Assembly (NCBI RefSeq): GCF_000213175.1
Contig: NW_009799104.1
Span: 2,889,190-2,953,189, forward strand
Source of the DNA: Neurospora tetrasperma FGSC 2508
Lineage: Eukaryota > Ascomycota > Sordariomycetes > Sordariales > Sordariaceae
Length of the DNA stretch: 64,000 bases
Direction: 5' to 3'
Shown here: in pieces, positions 63,593-64,000 of the stretch
How the letters are laid out: every line of letters starts with the position of its first letter
Numbering within the stretch: the stretch's first letter is position 1
Translations under genes and position numbers: made by a program
Notes under the pieces: generated by a model
Database searches by the model: none
What the model saw: the letters and a program-made list of their open reading frames with translations, nothing else
What the model was told of the DNA's origin: nothing

Positions 63593-64000
63593 CTGGAGAA
63601 GGATTGTTAGTTTAGGTTTCTCGGTTTGGGTTGGAGTGACGAGTGATTTATCATCTGTGAAAGTTCTTGTTTTCTGTTCTCTCAGTGAGACATTGTGTTT
63701 TGTTTTCATGCAGAGCCATCTCCAAGGTAAACATGGCCAGAACTCGACAAATGAAATCATGCTGGACACGGAAAACTGAGATATGATCACAACAACACCA
63801 CAACATCAAGTCCAGTCTAAGTGGCGCACACGAACAGACATTGGGAGTATTGATCAACTTTAAACGGCCCAATAACATCGTGGCGGGCGTTAGGAGGTGG
63901 CCGCCACCCGTTTGCGTAGGACGGGCGGCCCCAATCCCGTACACGAGATGCTTCGCTTGGTGCTCAAGGTACGAGGCGTGGCCGCCGTTGCAAAACGGGA
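63593..64000. other. Upstream intron/5' region of the FLVCR-type gene
   Basis: Sense-strand sequence just upstream of the exon has a branch-like CTAAC (about 63608) and the CTCCAG acceptor, so at least part is intron. No segment matches the first transmembrane helix expected of the family. The start probably lies beyond the right edge, or in an exon too short to recognise. Confidence 0.45.

Noticed and set aside
63650-63790. Upstream extension of the FLVCR-type frame as an exon
   Set aside because: The frame continues past the acceptor by chance. Its residues do not resemble the first helix of the family, and the CTCCAG acceptor marks intron sequence.

Overview
The window reads as nuclear DNA of a filamentous ascomycete, most likely of the Sordariales (Neurospora/Sordaria type). 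Genes carry short spliceosomal introns (mostly 60-135 nt, GTAAGT/GTGAGT donors, CTAAC-like branch sites, CAG/TAG acceptors). There are Zn(II)2Cys6 regulators, fungal-type enzymes (Erg27, GUT1-type glycerol kinase, GDP-mannose pyrophosphorylase) and dispersed tRNA genes. The genus is inferred. I saw no operons, CRISPR arrays or bacterial signals, and recognised no transposon or virus-like element.

Layout. 0-5.2 kb: tRNA-Arg(TCT), an orphan membrane-associated protein (+), a cupin (-) and an atypical Ser/Thr kinase (-). 7.5 kb: tRNA-Lys(CTT). 9.9-16.5 kb: glycerol kinase (+) converging on GDP-mannose pyrophosphorylase (-). 16.5-28.7 kb: gene-poor; its one gene I could build is a small single-domain dsRNA-binding protein (-) whose two exons flank a 785-bp assembly gap. 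That gap looks spurious, because the sequence on its left repeats the sequence on its right in degraded form. 28.7-30.9 kb: farnesyltransferase beta subunit (-, five exons). 36.4-39.0 kb: a large regulator with an unusual zinc cluster (+). 42.3-46.7 kb: polyubiquitin (+), then an ETP1/BRAP2 RING protein (+) whose start codon is overlapped by an upstream ORF. 49.1-51.7 kb: a second Zn2Cys6 regulator (-). 55.8-63.6 kb: a dense block of GNAT acetyltransferase (-), Upc2-like Zn2Cys6 regulator (-), OB-fold-like orphan (-), ERG27 (+) and an FLVCR-type MFS transporter (-, 5' end not found).

How the genes relate: most are unrelated housekeeping functions, namely glycerol catabolism, GDP-mannose supply for glycosylation and cell wall, protein prenylation, ubiquitin supply and signalling, and sterol synthesis. 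The one suggestive neighbourhood is an Upc2-like regulator about 2.3 kb from ERG27. The best candidates for under-described biology are the dsRNA-binding protein, the OB-fold-like protein and the orphan at the left end. I found no clear new multi-gene system.

Intron-exon models were built by eye from splice consensus, reading phase and protein continuity. Genes with very short exons or fast-evolving products could still be hidden in the gene-poor stretches.
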